Positions 25,606 to 35,123 are shown, counted from the stretch's first letter. The stretch: DNA of 64,000 bases from Gloeocapsopsis sp. IPPAS B-1203 (GCF_002749975.1 NZ_PEIG01000004.1:186001-250000), one strand, 5' to 3'. The notes: a model not told the origin generated them from the sequence alone. Numbers and translations are program-made.

Positions 25606-26289
25606 ATGATGGAGATACAATCTGCAAGTCAAGTGGTTACTCCTCCATTAGAAAGTGGCGATCGCATGTCGCGATTTGAGTTTGAACGCCGCTATCAAGC
25701 CATGCCGCACATTAAAAAAGCAGAATTGATCGAGGGAGTTGTGTACGTGGCATCGCCATTACGCTTTAGAAGCCATGCTAGACCGCACGGACGTATAGTC
25801 ACTTGGTTAGGCACTTACGAAGCCTCTACACCTCAAGTAGCATTAGGTGACAACGCTACAGTACGCCTAGACTTAGATAACGAACTCCAGCCCGATGCGA
25901 TTTTGTTGATTCAAAGCGCGGGAGGACAAGCACGACTAACAGAAGACGATTATGTCGAGGGTGCGCCCGAATTGGTCGTAGAAGTTGCCGCAAGTAGCGC
26001 TGCCAACGATTTGTATGATAAGAAAAATGCTTATCGCCGCAATCAAGTTCAAGAGTATATTGTTTGGCAGATTTTTGAGAATAAACTCGACTGGTTCTGT
26101 CTACAAGCGGGAGAATACGTATCGCTAGTACCCGATGCTGATGGAGTCGTTCGCAGTCAGGTTTTTCCAGGATTATGGTTGGCTGTTCCAGCATTATTAC
26201 AGCAAGATATGGTGCAAGTGTTAGCAGTTTTGCAAGCAGGATTGAATTCAGCAAAACACGCGGAGTTTGTTCAGAAGTTGTCAGGGTAG
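25606..26289 (+). CDS. Uma2 family (DUF820) PD-(D/E)XK-type protein
   Basis: A 227-residue Uma2 protein with AAGAGG before the ATG at 25606. It shows the family's nuclease-like core: 'KKAELIEGVVYVASP', 'HARPHGRIVTWLGTY', 'ELQPDAILLI' (Asp) and 'APELVVEVAASSAANDLYDKKNAYRRNQVQEYIVW' (Glu-x-Lys side). These proteins are very abundant in cyanobacteria, and their natural substrate is unknown. It starts 28 bases from the divergent MFS exporter. Confidence 0.9.
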   Translation: MMEIQSASQVVTPPLESGDRMSRFEFERRYQAMPHIKKAELIEGVVYVASPLRFRSHARPHGRIVTWLGTYEASTPQVALGDNATVRLDLDNELQPDAILLIQSAGGQARLTEDDYVEGAPELVVEVAASSAANDLYDKKNAYRRNQVQEYIVWQIFENKLDWFCLQAGEYVSLVPDADGVVRSQVFPGLWLAVPALLQQDMVQVLAVLQAGLNSAKHAEFVQKLSG

Positions 26290-26336
26290 GAACTGGAGAA
26301 TGCAATTTTTAATTTAAAACTCATAACTCCTAAAGA

Positions 26337-27290
26337 CTAGCTTTTTTCAACTAAATACTTGAACAGATCGTCAATAACTGCATCAGCAGCTAGAGGATTA
26401 CCCCCTCTCCAAGTTGGATAATTAACTGGATACACCCGATTGTGTTGAACGGCTTTCAACTTCTGCCATAGTGGGTTTTGTTTGAGTTGTGCTAATTTTT
26501 GCGCAGATTCATCGCCGTCTGTTGCCACAAAGAGGATATCACCATCAATATCCATCAATCGTTCCTCAGATAGCGAAGTAATACCTCCTGCGATGGGAGA
26601 AGCTTGAGCAGGTGGACGACGCAATCCTACATCTGCAAGAATGCTGCCATTGAAAGAATTTTGTAAATCAATATCGATTGTGCCGCAGCAAATATGCACG
26701 AACGAAACTTCCAGATCTTGAACGCGATTTCCTAGTGCTTTTTTTAAAGCTTGAATGCGTTGCTCGTAATTTGCCCAAACTTGCTTGGCTTCCTCAGTTT
26801 TCCCCAGCACTTCGGCAACAAAATTAAAGTGATTTCTCCATGACGGATATCCTTCCCAATCATCTAGAACAGTGGGCGCAACTTGCGAAAGTTGGTTGTA
26901 GATTGCTTCAGCAGAATATTTGAGACCAATAATCAGATCGGGTTGCAACACTAGTATTTTCTCAATATTGGGTTGTTCTTCTTTCCCAATAACCTTGATG
27001 TCTGCGATTAGCTGGGCGAGATACGGAGGAGGATCGTCAAAGTATAAAATTGAACCAATCGGCTTGACACCTAATGCTAGTGCATTACCTAGTGTAGGAA
27101 CGCCTAAAACAACAACACGTTGAGGCTGAAGCGGAACGCAAGTTTCTCCTACTGCGTGCTGAATCATACGACAATTAGCAGCCGCATCCAGTGTAGGGGC
27201 GATTTGAGCAGAGCGGCTACTACAGGCTGACACGATACCAAAGGACATGACGACCAACAATACGAATCGCAGCCAACGGACGATGTTCAT
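26337..27290 (-). CDS. Iron-siderophore ABC transporter substrate-binding lipoprotein
   Basis: A 317-residue periplasmic binding protein of the FhuD/FecB (cluster A-II) type. The N-terminal signal ends in a lipobox 'FGIVSAC' (Cys about 23). The fold starts 'PQRVVVLGVPTLGNALALGVKPIGS' and continues 'LQPDLIIGLKY', ending with 'HNRVYPVNYPTWRGGNPLAADAVIDDLF'. It delivers ferric siderophore to an inner-membrane permease that is not in the window. It is 25 bases downstream of the TonB receptor in the same direction and so probably one operon with it. Confidence 0.9.
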   Translation of the reverse strand: MNIVRWLRFVLLVVMSFGIVSACSSRSAQIAPTLDAAANCRMIQHAVGETCVPLQPQRVVVLGVPTLGNALALGVKPIGSILYFDDPPPYLAQLIADIKVIGKEEQPNIEKILVLQPDLIIGLKYSAEAIYNQLSQVAPTVLDDWEGYPSWRNHFNFVAEVLGKTEEAKQVWANYEQRIQALKKALGNRVQDLEVSFVHICCGTIDIDLQNSFNGSILADVGLRRPPAQASPIAGGITSLSEERLMDIDGDILFVATDGDESAQKLAQLKQNPLWQKLKAVQHNRVYPVNYPTWRGGNPLAADAVIDDLFKYLVEKS

Positions 27291-27315
27291 GGTGTTGTGA
27301 ATGGTGCTGATATCA

Positions 27316-29832
27316 TCAAAACTCTACAGAAATATTTGCTAGTACGGTAAAGGGAGCTTGAGGCGTAATAAAAGAGCCTTGCGTGTTGTAATATTTCACA
27401 CTAAAAAGATTTTTGAAATTTACAGCAGCACGCCAATTGTCACGGCGGTAGAAAAAGCTGGCATCGGTGCGGAAATACGAGGGTAACGTAACATTGGTAT
27501 TTGGTAGTCGTGCTTCGCGTTCATCGACGTAGACTAAACCTAGACCAAACCCCAAGCCTTGAAAATCACCCGATTGAATCTCATAAGTGCTCCATAAACT
27601 GGCAGTGTTTTTGGGAATTCCCGCCAGGCGATCGCCCTCTGGAATATCATTATCTTCGCTAACAAACGCATCAGTAAGCGCATAAGTTGCGATCGCATTC
27701 CAACCAGGCAAAATTTCTCCTCTAACATCTAATTCAATTCCTCGGCTGGTTTGTTCTCCCGTTTGAATACTAAAATCGGGATCTTCTGGGTCAGGAGTGG
27801 AAACGTTTTGACGGGTAAGATAATAGAGCGCTAAGTTAGCCGAAAGGCGATCGCTCAAATCTTGTTTGAATCCAATCTCGAATTGTTGTCCGCGTTCAGG
27901 TTCAAAAAGTTCTCCAGTACGTGTTGTGCCACCGAAAAGAGTTGGTGTAAAGGCATTTGCCCAATTAAAATACAGTGCTGTGCGATCGCTGGGTTGATAA
28001 ACAATTCCCAATCGCGGTGAGAAGGATGTCTCTGATCGTTCGCTGTTAGTTGTGTCGTTGAGTGTGTCGCGGTAAAACGAGTCGTTGAAATCAAGCCTTC
28101 CTCCCGCGAGAACAATCAAGTTGCGGGTGAGATACACTAAATCTTGTAGATAGATACCGATGTTTCGCGTGCCATATTCTTCAAAAAATCCAGGAACATA
28201 GGCACTAGGTCTAGCACCATAAACTGGATTAAAAATATCAATAGGTCCTAGTGTGGCATCAAAGAAATCGTAGGCAAAGCGATAGCGGGCATATTCGACT
28301 CCAAACAGGAGATTGTGATTGATAGAACCTGTACTGAACTCACCAATGATTTCTGTTTGTACTGAAAAGTTTTCTTGCTGTTCATCGCTTCTTTGGGCAT
28401 CGCGTTGTAACGTCCGACCATCATCATCGACAAACGGTGGAGAGTAATTACCAAGAACAGCAGCTTCGGTTTCTCCGTTAATAATCAGCCCAGCAAATCC
28501 TTGGCGAACTTTCCAGCGATCGCTTAATTCATGTTCGAGGTTGTAGCCAAAGTAGTAGGAATTAAACTCGGCTCGATTGACATCAGGTTCAAACAGAAAG
28601 CGATCGCGTGGTAACTGTAAAAACACTTCCCCTGATGGAAAGCCGCGATCAAACACGTAGTCGTAATTTTGATATTCAAACTCAGTCGTCAGCGTTGTTC
28701 GTGGTCCAATGTTCCACGTCAGTACAGGCGCAACAAAGATGCTTTGATTCTCGTTAAAGTCACGAAAACTATCCGCATTAGTATAAGCAATATTGAGTCG
28801 GTATAACAACGAGCCATCATCGACAAGTGGTCCTGTCAAGTCAACAGCCGACCGATAAAATCCGTAACTACCAACTGTACCATTGACTTCGGAGCGGGGA
28901 TCTGCTAAAGGACGTTTTGTAATCGTATTGACAGCGCCAGTGAGGTTGAATCCACCCCCATAAAGCACAGAAGCAGGACCTCTTAAGAATTCTACTTGCT
29001 CAATATTGGCAGGATCGCGCGGGCTGATAAACGTAAAATCTCGAAATCCATTGCGAAAGCTTTCCCCAGCATTAAATCCTCGGATGTAGTAATCATTAGA
29101 AGCAAGCCCGCCATACCCCGAAAAAGGTTCTACCCCAGGAACATTATCAGCAAGTTCAGTTAAACGGACGATTTGACGATCTTCAATAACCTGGCGCGGA
29201 ATTGCTTGCAGAGTGAGAGGTACATCACGTAAAGGTGCTTCAATTCGGGTTCCGGTGGTTGCGGCTGAGGGATTATATCCTTCGTCTTGCGTTTCTGTGA
29301 CGGTAATTTGAATCGTATCGTCTTCAACCGCTTCAGTTTCTGCGACTCCTGGTGTTACGCTGAGGACAATGGCTGTTTCTTCTGCTTGAATGCTGGCTGT
29401 TGGTGGTGCATTTACCCCAGTTATGGTAACTCGAACGCGATTTTGTAAGTTGATAACAGATGTGAAAGCAATTCCTTCTCCTGGATTCGCTGTCTGGAGT
29501 TGACCATCAGGCGATACCAGCACTGCATTAGGAATATCTATAAGTAGCGCATTACCAACAACCGAAGTTCCAGGTGACACGAGTTGTCCTGTGGTTTCTA
29601 AAACTACCTCTAACCCAGTTTCGGTAGCATTGAGTCGGACTTCAGTGACTTGAATGGGTGATTCTGAAGATTGCGCTAGCCATTCCTTAACGGTAGTTGC
29701 GGGACGATTGATCTCTTCCAAACGTATTAGCTTATTTGCAGATTGTTCTAATACTACCTCCTTCGCTTGTACCGTTTGAGACACCAGTACAGTCACGAGC
29801 GCTGCAATTGATATTGATACTGACTGTTGCAT
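27316..29832 (-). CDS. TonB-dependent siderophore receptor with N-terminal AMIN domain
   Basis: An 838-residue outer-membrane receptor. A signal peptide (about 1-23, ending 'VSQTVQAKE') is followed by an AMIN domain (about 60-160, 'IQVTEVRLNATETGLEVVLETTG'), which binds peptidoglycan and is typical of cyanobacterial receptors. The plug domain ('DVPLTLQAIPRQVIEDRQIVRL', 'RGFNAGESFRNGFRDF', 'QVEFLRGPASVLYGGG') and the 22-strand barrel ('TEFEYQNYDYVF', 'GLGLVYVDEREARLPNTNVTLPSYF') follow; the protein ends in Phe as required for outer-membrane insertion. The AGGAGG site is just ahead of the ATG. It imports a ferric siderophore with energy from TonB/ExbBD. A strong regulatory palindrome (GATCCGGATC at 29951) lies upstream. 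Confidence 0.94.
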   Translation of the reverse strand: MQQSVSISIAALVTVLVSQTVQAKEVVLEQSANKLIRLEEINRPATTVKEWLAQSSESPIQVTEVRLNATETGLEVVLETTGQLVSPGTSVVGNALLIDIPNAVLVSPDGQLQTANPGEGIAFTSVINLQNRVRVTITGVNAPPTASIQAEETAIVLSVTPGVAETEAVEDDTIQITVTETQDEGYNPSAATTGTRIEAPLRDVPLTLQAIPRQVIEDRQIVRLTELADNVPGVEPFSGYGGLASNDYYIRGFNAGESFRNGFRDFTFISPRDPANIEQVEFLRGPASVLYGGGFNLTGAVNTITKRPLADPRSEVNGTVGSYGFYRSAVDLTGPLVDDGSLLYRLNIAYTNADSFRDFNENQSIFVAPVLTWNIGPRTTLTTEFEYQNYDYVFDRGFPSGEVFLQLPRDRFLFEPDVNRAEFNSYYFGYNLEHELSDRWKVRQGFAGLIINGETEAAVLGNYSPPFVDDDGRTLQRDAQRSDEQQENFSVQTEIIGEFSTGSINHNLLFGVEYARYRFAYDFFDATLGPIDIFNPVYGARPSAYVPGFFEEYGTRNIGIYLQDLVYLTRNLIVLAGGRLDFNDSFYRDTLNDTTNSERSETSFSPRLGIVYQPSDRTALYFNWANAFTPTLFGGTTRTGELFEPERGQQFEIGFKQDLSDRLSANLALYYLTRQNVSTPDPEDPDFSIQTGEQTSRGIELDVRGEILPGWNAIATYALTDAFVSEDNDIPEGDRLAGIPKNTASLWSTYEIQSGDFQGLGFGLGLVYVDEREARLPNTNVTLPSYFRTDASFFYRRDNWRAAVNFKNLFSVKYYNTQGSFITPQAPFTVLANISVEF

Positions 29833-29972
29833 ATCCTCCTACACCACATGACTACAGTTACCGTGCGTTCTTAAGAGAAGTTCGCAAGTAGTATTGAGAA
29901 TATGCGGTTTAGGCGATCGCATTTTGTCGCAAACGGATTTTTTTTTGTCCGATCCGGATCTTTTAGTATTGA

Positions 29973-30977
29973 CTAGACTCTACGATATGTACTAGGAGTC
30001 ATCCCAAATTGCCGCTTGAAGGCATGACAAAAGCGACTCTGGCTGGCGTAACCAACGGCGTGAGCTACTCCTGCAATACTTAAACTGCGTTCATTCAAAA
30101 GTTGCTTTGCGTGTTCCATTCGACAAGCTTGTAAGTAACCATATACTGTTGTGCCAAAAAGTTGCCGAAAACCCATCTTTAATTTGTAATCGTTTACTCC
30201 CACTTGGCGGGCTAAGTTCATCAATGATGGTGGATTGTCCAAATTACGGCTTAAAATTTCTCTAGCATAATGGAGTCGCTCAATGTCCTCACGCTGCAAG
30301 GTGCGAGTTAAAGTAGAGTTGCGATCGTCATTCCATTGATTGAGTTGTAAAACGAGTAATTCTAAAGTTTTGCTTTCAAGATACATTCTTTTCATCATCC
30401 CGTGATAGGGACAGTTAAGAATTTCCCGAAGCGTATCGCGCATTTTAGCGGTTATTTTACCCACAGCTTGATGAAAACGTGGTGCTGATTTACCTGCTTT
30501 CAATAGCTGTAGTTCATCGGGCAAAATATCAAAATCGGTGCTAAAAGCGCAAAAAAGGTCAAGTTCTAGAAAAATTCTTAAGAATTGCAATCGTTGGTTA
30601 GCTGGTGAAATCTCTATTTCCTTGATATCCGGTAGAAAAAATAGATAATTATATCCAGCCTTTTCTTCATAGTCTTCTTTAACGCCTTTGATACCTGGAG
30701 TGAGTACCCGATGCACTCCTGAAAGGTAAAACTTCGACACCAACACTGTCATCGAGTCATCGTGATGGTTTTCCTTGTTTAAACATCGGTGATAGTCATC
30801 TTCGATAAACTCCACCATCAGTCCAGGGCGTAGCTGAATTTCCCAAAAGTAATCTTTGCTATATTGATTCTGGCATCTTCCTACTCTATCAAAACCATCC
30901 ACATTGTAAGCAAGATAGTGCTTGTGCAAGCTGGCTTCCCACTGTTCTGTGTATTCCGCTTCTGTAATCGTTTTCAT
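29973..30977 (-). CDS. AraC-family regulator (PchR-like)
   Basis: A 334-residue regulator with an N-terminal effector domain and a C-terminal pair of helix-turn-helix motifs ('SLMNLARQVGVNDYKLKMGFRQLFG' and 'SIAGVAHAVGYASQSRFCHAFKRQFG', ending 'TPSTYRRV'). PchR-type activators respond to ferric siderophore and switch on the matching receptor. It lies upstream of the TonB receptor with 140 bases between, all on the minus strand. A Fur-like box in its own upstream region (31018-31032) suggests iron repression. Confidence 0.9.
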   Translation of the reverse strand: MKTITEAEYTEQWEASLHKHYLAYNVDGFDRVGRCQNQYSKDYFWEIQLRPGLMVEFIEDDYHRCLNKENHHDDSMTVLVSKFYLSGVHRVLTPGIKGVKEDYEEKAGYNYLFFLPDIKEIEISPANQRLQFLRIFLELDLFCAFSTDFDILPDELQLLKAGKSAPRFHQAVGKITAKMRDTLREILNCPYHGMMKRMYLESKTLELLVLQLNQWNDDRNSTLTRTLQREDIERLHYAREILSRNLDNPPSLMNLARQVGVNDYKLKMGFRQLFGTTVYGYLQACRMEHAKQLLNERSLSIAGVAHAVGYASQSRFCHAFKRQFGMTPSTYRRV

Positions 30978-31017
30978 CAGTTACTGTAGTGCAAGAGATA
31001 CTAGCTTTATGATTAAA

Positions 31018-31032
31018 TGAGAATATTTATCA
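31018..31032. promoter_or_regulatory. Fur-like box upstream of the AraC regulator
   Basis: TGAGAAT-A-TTTATCA matches the 7-1-7 Fur consensus TGATAAT-N-ATTATCA with two mismatches, about 40 bases before the AraC start codon. Confidence 0.55.
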
Positions 31033-31266
31033 TCATTGCAGTATACAAAATAGCATCAGGTTTTGTTAATACAGTACGAAGTAAGTTAGAAAAAGATACC
31101 GTTTTACCTTCTAACTACAACATCTAAACCGTCAAAATCACAACCAAAATGGGATATGCGATCGCAGCAGCAACTATCTTTTTTATTCATGGAAGCTATT
31201 CACATAGATTTTTGCAAACTAAAACGCAAGTTGATATGCTGTTAAATAAAAAAAATTCAATAAATA

Positions 31267-32592
31267 ATGGATTTAATAATCGCTATACTTATTTCGTTTC
31301 TTTGTATCATAATTAGTCTTACCAAAGGTTACTTTATAGCTTATCCCCTTTTATTTTCTTTAATCATATTTACTCTTGTTCTTTGGCGTAGAGGCTTTCC
31401 TTTAAAGACAATACTATTTTTAGCTTTTCATAGTAGCCAGAAGTCTTTTGCAGTTATCAGCATTCTCTTACTAATTGGTGTAGTGACAGCAGTTTGGATG
31501 GCAGCGGGAACTGTACCTGCACTCGTTTATTACGGCATCCAATTTCTTAACCCGCGCTACTTTATTTTATCAGCCTTCATCTTAACTAGCATGGTTTCAG
31601 TGCTACTTGGTACTTCGTTTGGAACTGTCAGCACCGTTGGCGTTGCGTTGATGATTATTGCTAGAGAAAGTAATATCAATTCTAATTTAGTTGCAGGGGC
31701 AATTATTGCGGGTGCGTATTTTGGCGACCGCGCATCTCCGATGTCTTCGAGTGCTAATCTTGTCGCCACTATTACTCAAACTAAACTGTATGTAAATCTA
31801 AAAAATATGATGATAACTGGTTGGCTACCTTTTTTAGCTGCTAGTTTTGTTTATTTAGTTTTATCAATAAGTAATCCGATCGCAGTAACAGACAACATTT
31901 TACTTACTGAAATTCCCAAAGTTTTTAATCTTGATTTATTTGTTTTACTACCAGCTTTTATAATTTTACTGCTATCTTTATTACAAATTGAAGTCAAAGT
32001 AACTTTATTTTTTAGTATTATCACTAGCCTAATTATAGGAATAGTTTTACAAAAATATTCACTGGTTCAATTACTAAATTATGCTGTCTATGGATTTAAT
32101 TTAGATATCTCATCTCCCCTTACATCTATATTAAAAGGAGGTGGAATTATTGATATGCTGAAAGTTTCAATTGTTGTGATTATCTCCACGGCTTTAGCAG
32201 GTATGATTGCTGGAACTAGAGTTTTAGAGTTTGTTGAAGTTTTTCTAGAAAAATCTAAAAGTAGAAGCCGCTTATTTTTAGGAACAATTGTTATAGGAAC
32301 AGCAGCAGCGGCTTTTGGTTGCACTCAAACAATTGCAATTCTGCTAACTCAGCAACTTGTACAAGAAAGCTATCATCAGAAGCTAGATAATTATCAACTA
32401 GCACTTGATTTAGAAAACACGGTTGTTGTAATTTCTCCTTTAATTCCTTGGAATATTGCGGGACTTGTACCAGCAACCGTTTTAATGACTGACTGGAAAT
32501 TTATTCCATATACATTTTATTTATACTTTCTGCCAATTTTTAGCTTGATTCATTTTCAGAAGAATTATTCTAAAAAAGTGTTTGGTTTTTAA
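31267..32592 (+). CDS. NhaC-family Na+/H+ antiporter
   Basis: A 441-residue membrane protein of the NhaC/ArsB-like superfamily with about 11 spans. 'VWMAAGTVPALVYYGIQFLNPRYF' and 'VLLGTSFGTVSTVGVALM' match the first repeat, and 'AGAYFGDRASPMSSSANLVA' is the conserved transport-site region containing Asp and Ser residues. The second repeat has 'ISPLIPWNIAGLVPATVL'. It exchanges Na+ (or an organic anion such as malate) for H+. No upstream AraC site was seen. A plausible role is ion homeostasis; a siderophore link is not supported. Confidence 0.8.
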   Translation: MDLIIAILISFLCIIISLTKGYFIAYPLLFSLIIFTLVLWRRGFPLKTILFLAFHSSQKSFAVISILLLIGVVTAVWMAAGTVPALVYYGIQFLNPRYFILSAFILTSMVSVLLGTSFGTVSTVGVALMIIARESNINSNLVAGAIIAGAYFGDRASPMSSSANLVATITQTKLYVNLKNMMITGWLPFLAASFVYLVLSISNPIAVTDNILLTEIPKVFNLDLFVLLPAFIILLLSLLQIEVKVTLFFSIITSLIIGIVLQKYSLVQLLNYAVYGFNLDISSPLTSILKGGGIIDMLKVSIVVIISTALAGMIAGTRVLEFVEVFLEKSKSRSRLFLGTIVIGTAAAAFGCTQTIAILLTQQLVQESYHQKLDNYQLALDLENTVVVISPLIPWNIAGLVPATVLMTDWKFIPYTFYLYFLPIFSLIHFQKNYSKKVFGF

Positions 32593-32606
32593 ATATGTTG
32601 TGAACT

Positions 32607-33368
32607 ATGAGTAAAGAACTGTTTGATTTAACAGGTAAGGTTGCAATTGTCACAGGTGCAGCGCGGGGATTGGGAAAAGCGATCGCACGAGGTTTAGCTG
32701 ATGCTGGTGCTAGTGTAGTTATTGCCGATATTGATCGTGTCACAGCTGAAAATACCGCAAAAACAATTGGTAATGCATTCGCCTTGAGTGTTGATGTCAC
32801 TAGGCGCGATCAGTGTTTGCAATTAGTAGAACAGACGGTAACGCACTACGGCAAGCTTGATATTATGGTTTGTAATGCGGGAATTGACATTATTAAATCA
32901 GCAGAAGATTTAGAAGAATCTGAATGGGATGCAATTATTAACGTTGACTTGAAAGGTTATTTTAATTGCGCTCAAGCGGCTGCAAAACAGATGATAAAAC
33001 AAGGTACAGGTGGTTCAATTATTATGAATTCATCGATTGCAAGCGTTGTCGGAATTCATGGATTGGTTGCTTATGCAGCGGCTAAAGGTGGTGTGAATCA
33101 ATTAGTCAAAACAATGGCGATTGAATGGGCAAGTAAAGGAATTCGCGTCAATGGTTTTGCACCAGGATACTTTGAAAATATCATGCAAGGCGCGGGTGAT
33201 ATTCACGCTGATCTTAAAAAGCAAGAACAAATTAAAACGTTTACACCAATGGGGCGTCGAGGAAAACCAGAAGAACTTGTAGGACCAGTTATTTTCTTAG
33301 CCTCGCAAGCTTCTTCTTACGTTACAGGGACGATTTTAATGGTTGATGGTGGATATAGTGCGATGTAA
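32607..33368 (+). CDS. Short-chain dehydrogenase/reductase
   Basis: A 253-residue classical SDR. The cofactor motif is 'TGAARGLGKAIA' (about 16-27), the 'NAG' motif in 'VCNAGID', the Ser of 'MNSSIAS' and the active-site pair in 'YAAAKGG' (Tyr-x-x-x-Lys); the C-terminal end 'GTILMVDGGYSAM' is standard. The acid after the second strand in 'VIADIDR' favours NAD(H). It starts 14 bases after the antiporter stop. The substrate is unknown. Confidence 0.9.
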   Translation: MSKELFDLTGKVAIVTGAARGLGKAIARGLADAGASVVIADIDRVTAENTAKTIGNAFALSVDVTRRDQCLQLVEQTVTHYGKLDIMVCNAGIDIIKSAEDLEESEWDAIINVDLKGYFNCAQAAAKQMIKQGTGGSIIMNSSIASVVGIHGLVAYAAAKGGVNQLVKTMAIEWASKGIRVNGFAPGYFENIMQGAGDIHADLKKQEQIKTFTPMGRRGKPEELVGPVIFLASQASSYVTGTILMVDGGYSAM

Positions 33369-33376
33369 ATCAGGAA

Positions 33377-34471
33377 CTAACCCAAATAACAATGACAGTC
33401 GGGCTTTTCAATTAACGATTCGGCAAGTGCATTGAGTGCAACTGCTGCAAGTATTCCACCGCCTAATGTTCCTTCAGTAGTAATATATGGTATACGCGAT
33501 CGCATCAATCGACGTTTAGCTGCGGGCGCATGACTAAAACCGATAGGCATTCCGATAATTAAAGCTGGTTGTATGCCGTTTTCTACCGCGTTACACGCTG
33601 CCATTAAGACTGATGGGGCATATCCTATCACTAACACGCAACCATGTTCCAGTTCGTGCAATTTCGCTTGATTTTGATGCCAAAAAACTTGTTCAGCGTC
33701 AGCCGCACTGGTAATGTGCGGATCTTTAATGAGGGTTGTCACTTTACAACCGAGATGTTTTAGCCGAGTTTGATCGAGGGCTGCAACTACAGCAGGAACA
33801 TCGCCAACAACTTGGCAATTTGATGATAAAGCATTTCTAGCAGCAGCGATCGCTCGATTTCCCAACCGCACAAAGTTAACTAAACTCACATCACCACACG
33901 CTAACACGAGCTTAGAAAGTAGATCGGCTTCGATTTCAGATCGATCCGACAAATCGGGTAACAACCGCTGTAACGACTCGGCAAACGCCTCAGGATGGTT
34001 ATGCGTTGCAGCATCCCAACTATCCCACAACTGTTCTAATTGTCCTAATCCATCTTGCGTTTCGACTTCTAAAAGTCGTAATTGGGCAATTGCTTCGGCT
34101 TGTAAATTTTGACACGCGCGATCGCGTCCTAGCAATCCCTCTAATGCGGCGGCGGTTTGGCGTAACCGCGCTAGTTGTTGCATCACTGACTGATATTGTT
34201 GTTGCAGTTGCGTTGTCAGCGTATTAACTTCGCTACTCGCATCGGTTTCGAGTAATTGACGAATATGCGACAGTTGAAAGCCTTGTTGTTTTAAGGCGAC
34301 AATTCGTCGCAATTGTTGAACATCTTGCTGAGTATACAGACGATAGTTGCTGTGCGATCGCACGGGTTGCGGTAATAACCCCATTTGATGATAATGCCGT
34401 ACCATGCGCGGTGTCATATTACCACCCACACTTTCAGTCAGTTCTTTGATTGTTAAATACTCATTTGCCAT
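33377..34471 (-). CDS. coaR: Cobalt-sensing MerR-type regulator CoaR (MerR-CbiC fusion)
   Basis: A 364-residue fusion. The MerR HTH and dimer helix make up residues 1-130 ('YLTIKELTESVGGNMTPRMVRHYHQMG'). The C-terminal half is a precorrin isomerase (CbiC)-like domain. The catalytic His of CbiC is replaced: the 'RxIHATGD' segment reads 'KLVLACGD', so this is a sensor, not an enzyme. The protein ends 'CHCYLG', the Cys-His-Cys cobalt site known in Synechocystis CoaR. CoaR activates the Co2+ exporter gene coaT when cobalt rises. I use the ATG at 34471, since the 9 bases upstream start at a TTG. Four toxin-antitoxin genes now separate it from coaT. Confidence 0.93.
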   Translation of the reverse strand: MANEYLTIKELTESVGGNMTPRMVRHYHQMGLLPQPVRSHSNYRLYTQQDVQQLRRIVALKQQGFQLSHIRQLLETDASSEVNTLTTQLQQQYQSVMQQLARLRQTAAALEGLLGRDRACQNLQAEAIAQLRLLEVETQDGLGQLEQLWDSWDAATHNHPEAFAESLQRLLPDLSDRSEIEADLLSKLVLACGDVSLVNFVRLGNRAIAAARNALSSNCQVVGDVPAVVAALDQTRLKHLGCKVTTLIKDPHITSAADAEQVFWHQNQAKLHELEHGCVLVIGYAPSVLMAACNAVENGIQPALIIGMPIGFSHAPAAKRRLMRSRIPYITTEGTLGGGILAAVALNALAESLIEKPDCHCYLG

Positions 34472-34491
34472 TATTTTCAAAAAGATACTAA

Positions 34492-34722
34492 TTATACGTC
34501 TGAACCGCTAGGTAAATATGCATCAACGTCTCTCGCAATATCTATAAATATGCGTTCTGCTCCCATATAAAACTTTTGTAAATTCAAGGTTGCAGCATCA
34601 TAAAAATCATGATCTTGAGTTGTTTGAGCTTTTTGGATCTGCTGTATAACTTTTTGAACTGTACGCTCAATATTAGCAAGTTCTTGATTGAGTCGAGCAA
34701 TTAATAAGCTGTACTTGCTCAT
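34492..34722 (-). CDS. HEPN/HepT-like toxin, C-terminally truncated
   Basis: A 76-residue HepT-type protein: 'LIARLNQELANIERTVQKVIQQIQKAQ' then 'DHDFYDAATLNLQKFYMGAERIFIDIARDVDAYLPSGSDV'. In longer relatives the sequence continues after 'GSD' with a Trp-His helix and the RxxxxH RNase motif, about 70 residues that are missing. A stop follows directly and CoaR's start is only 20 bases away. The RNase site is therefore probably lost and the gene a relic. Its start overlaps the MNT stop by four bases, the usual arrangement of the pair. Confidence 0.75.
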   Translation of the reverse strand: MSKYSLLIARLNQELANIERTVQKVIQQIQKAQTTQDHDFYDAATLNLQKFYMGAERIFIDIARDVDAYLPSGSDV

Positions 34723-35123
34723 AACTCGATCCCTTGTGCGATCGCGTAGCGTGCGCGGAGCGCAATCGCATTTTTGATATACAAATAGGAATTGTCAATC
34801 TCCACCAAATCTACAGCAAAAGTAGAATCAATTTCCTGTAACCTAGCAACAGCTTGAAAGTAATATTTAGAGTTTAATCCCCCAACAGCCAAATCAACAT
34901 CAGATCGTAGATGAATGCGTTGCTGATCCAATAACGATCCAAACACAACTACGCGATCAGCCCCAAAACGCTTGAGAATCTCAGCCGCTTCCCGCGCCAC
35001 TTCCCAGCCACGTTGATAACGTTGTACCATTTGCTCAGCCAATAGCTGTTTTTGCTGTTGAGCAGTACGAATGTAGGCTTGCATTCGCTCATCGGTTAAG
35101 CTGGGCAATATTTCTGATATCAA
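34719..35123 (-). CDS. MNT-type nucleotidyltransferase antitoxin
   Basis: A 134-residue protein with the minimal nucleotidyltransferase signature 'VVFGSLLDQQRIHLRSDVDLAV' (GS then DxD about 10 residues later). In MNT-HEPN modules the nucleotidyltransferase AMPylates the HEPN RNase and neutralises it. It has a TTG start; an internal ATG (about 35084) is the alternative, but would lose the family's usual N-terminus. It overlaps the truncated HEPN gene. Confidence 0.82.
   Translation of the reverse strand: MISEILPSLTDERMQAYIRTAQQQKQLLAEQMVQRYQRGWEVAREAAEILKRFGADRVVVFGSLLDQQRIHLRSDVDLAVGGLNSKYYFQAVARLQEIDSTFAVDLVEIDNSYLYIKNAIALRARYAIAQGIEL

Noticed and set aside
25856-26305. A 149-codon minus-strand frame across the Uma2 gene
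   Set aside because: It is the shadow of the Uma2 gene on the other strand; no family resemblance.
31149-31316. A 55-codon frame starting MGYAIAAATIFFIHG before the antiporter
   Set aside because: It overlaps the antiporter start in another frame and has no clear ribosome-binding site.
33377-34471. CbiC domain as an active precorrin isomerase
   Set aside because: The catalytic His is replaced and the protein carries a MerR head and C-terminal CHC site, so it is the CoaR sensor.
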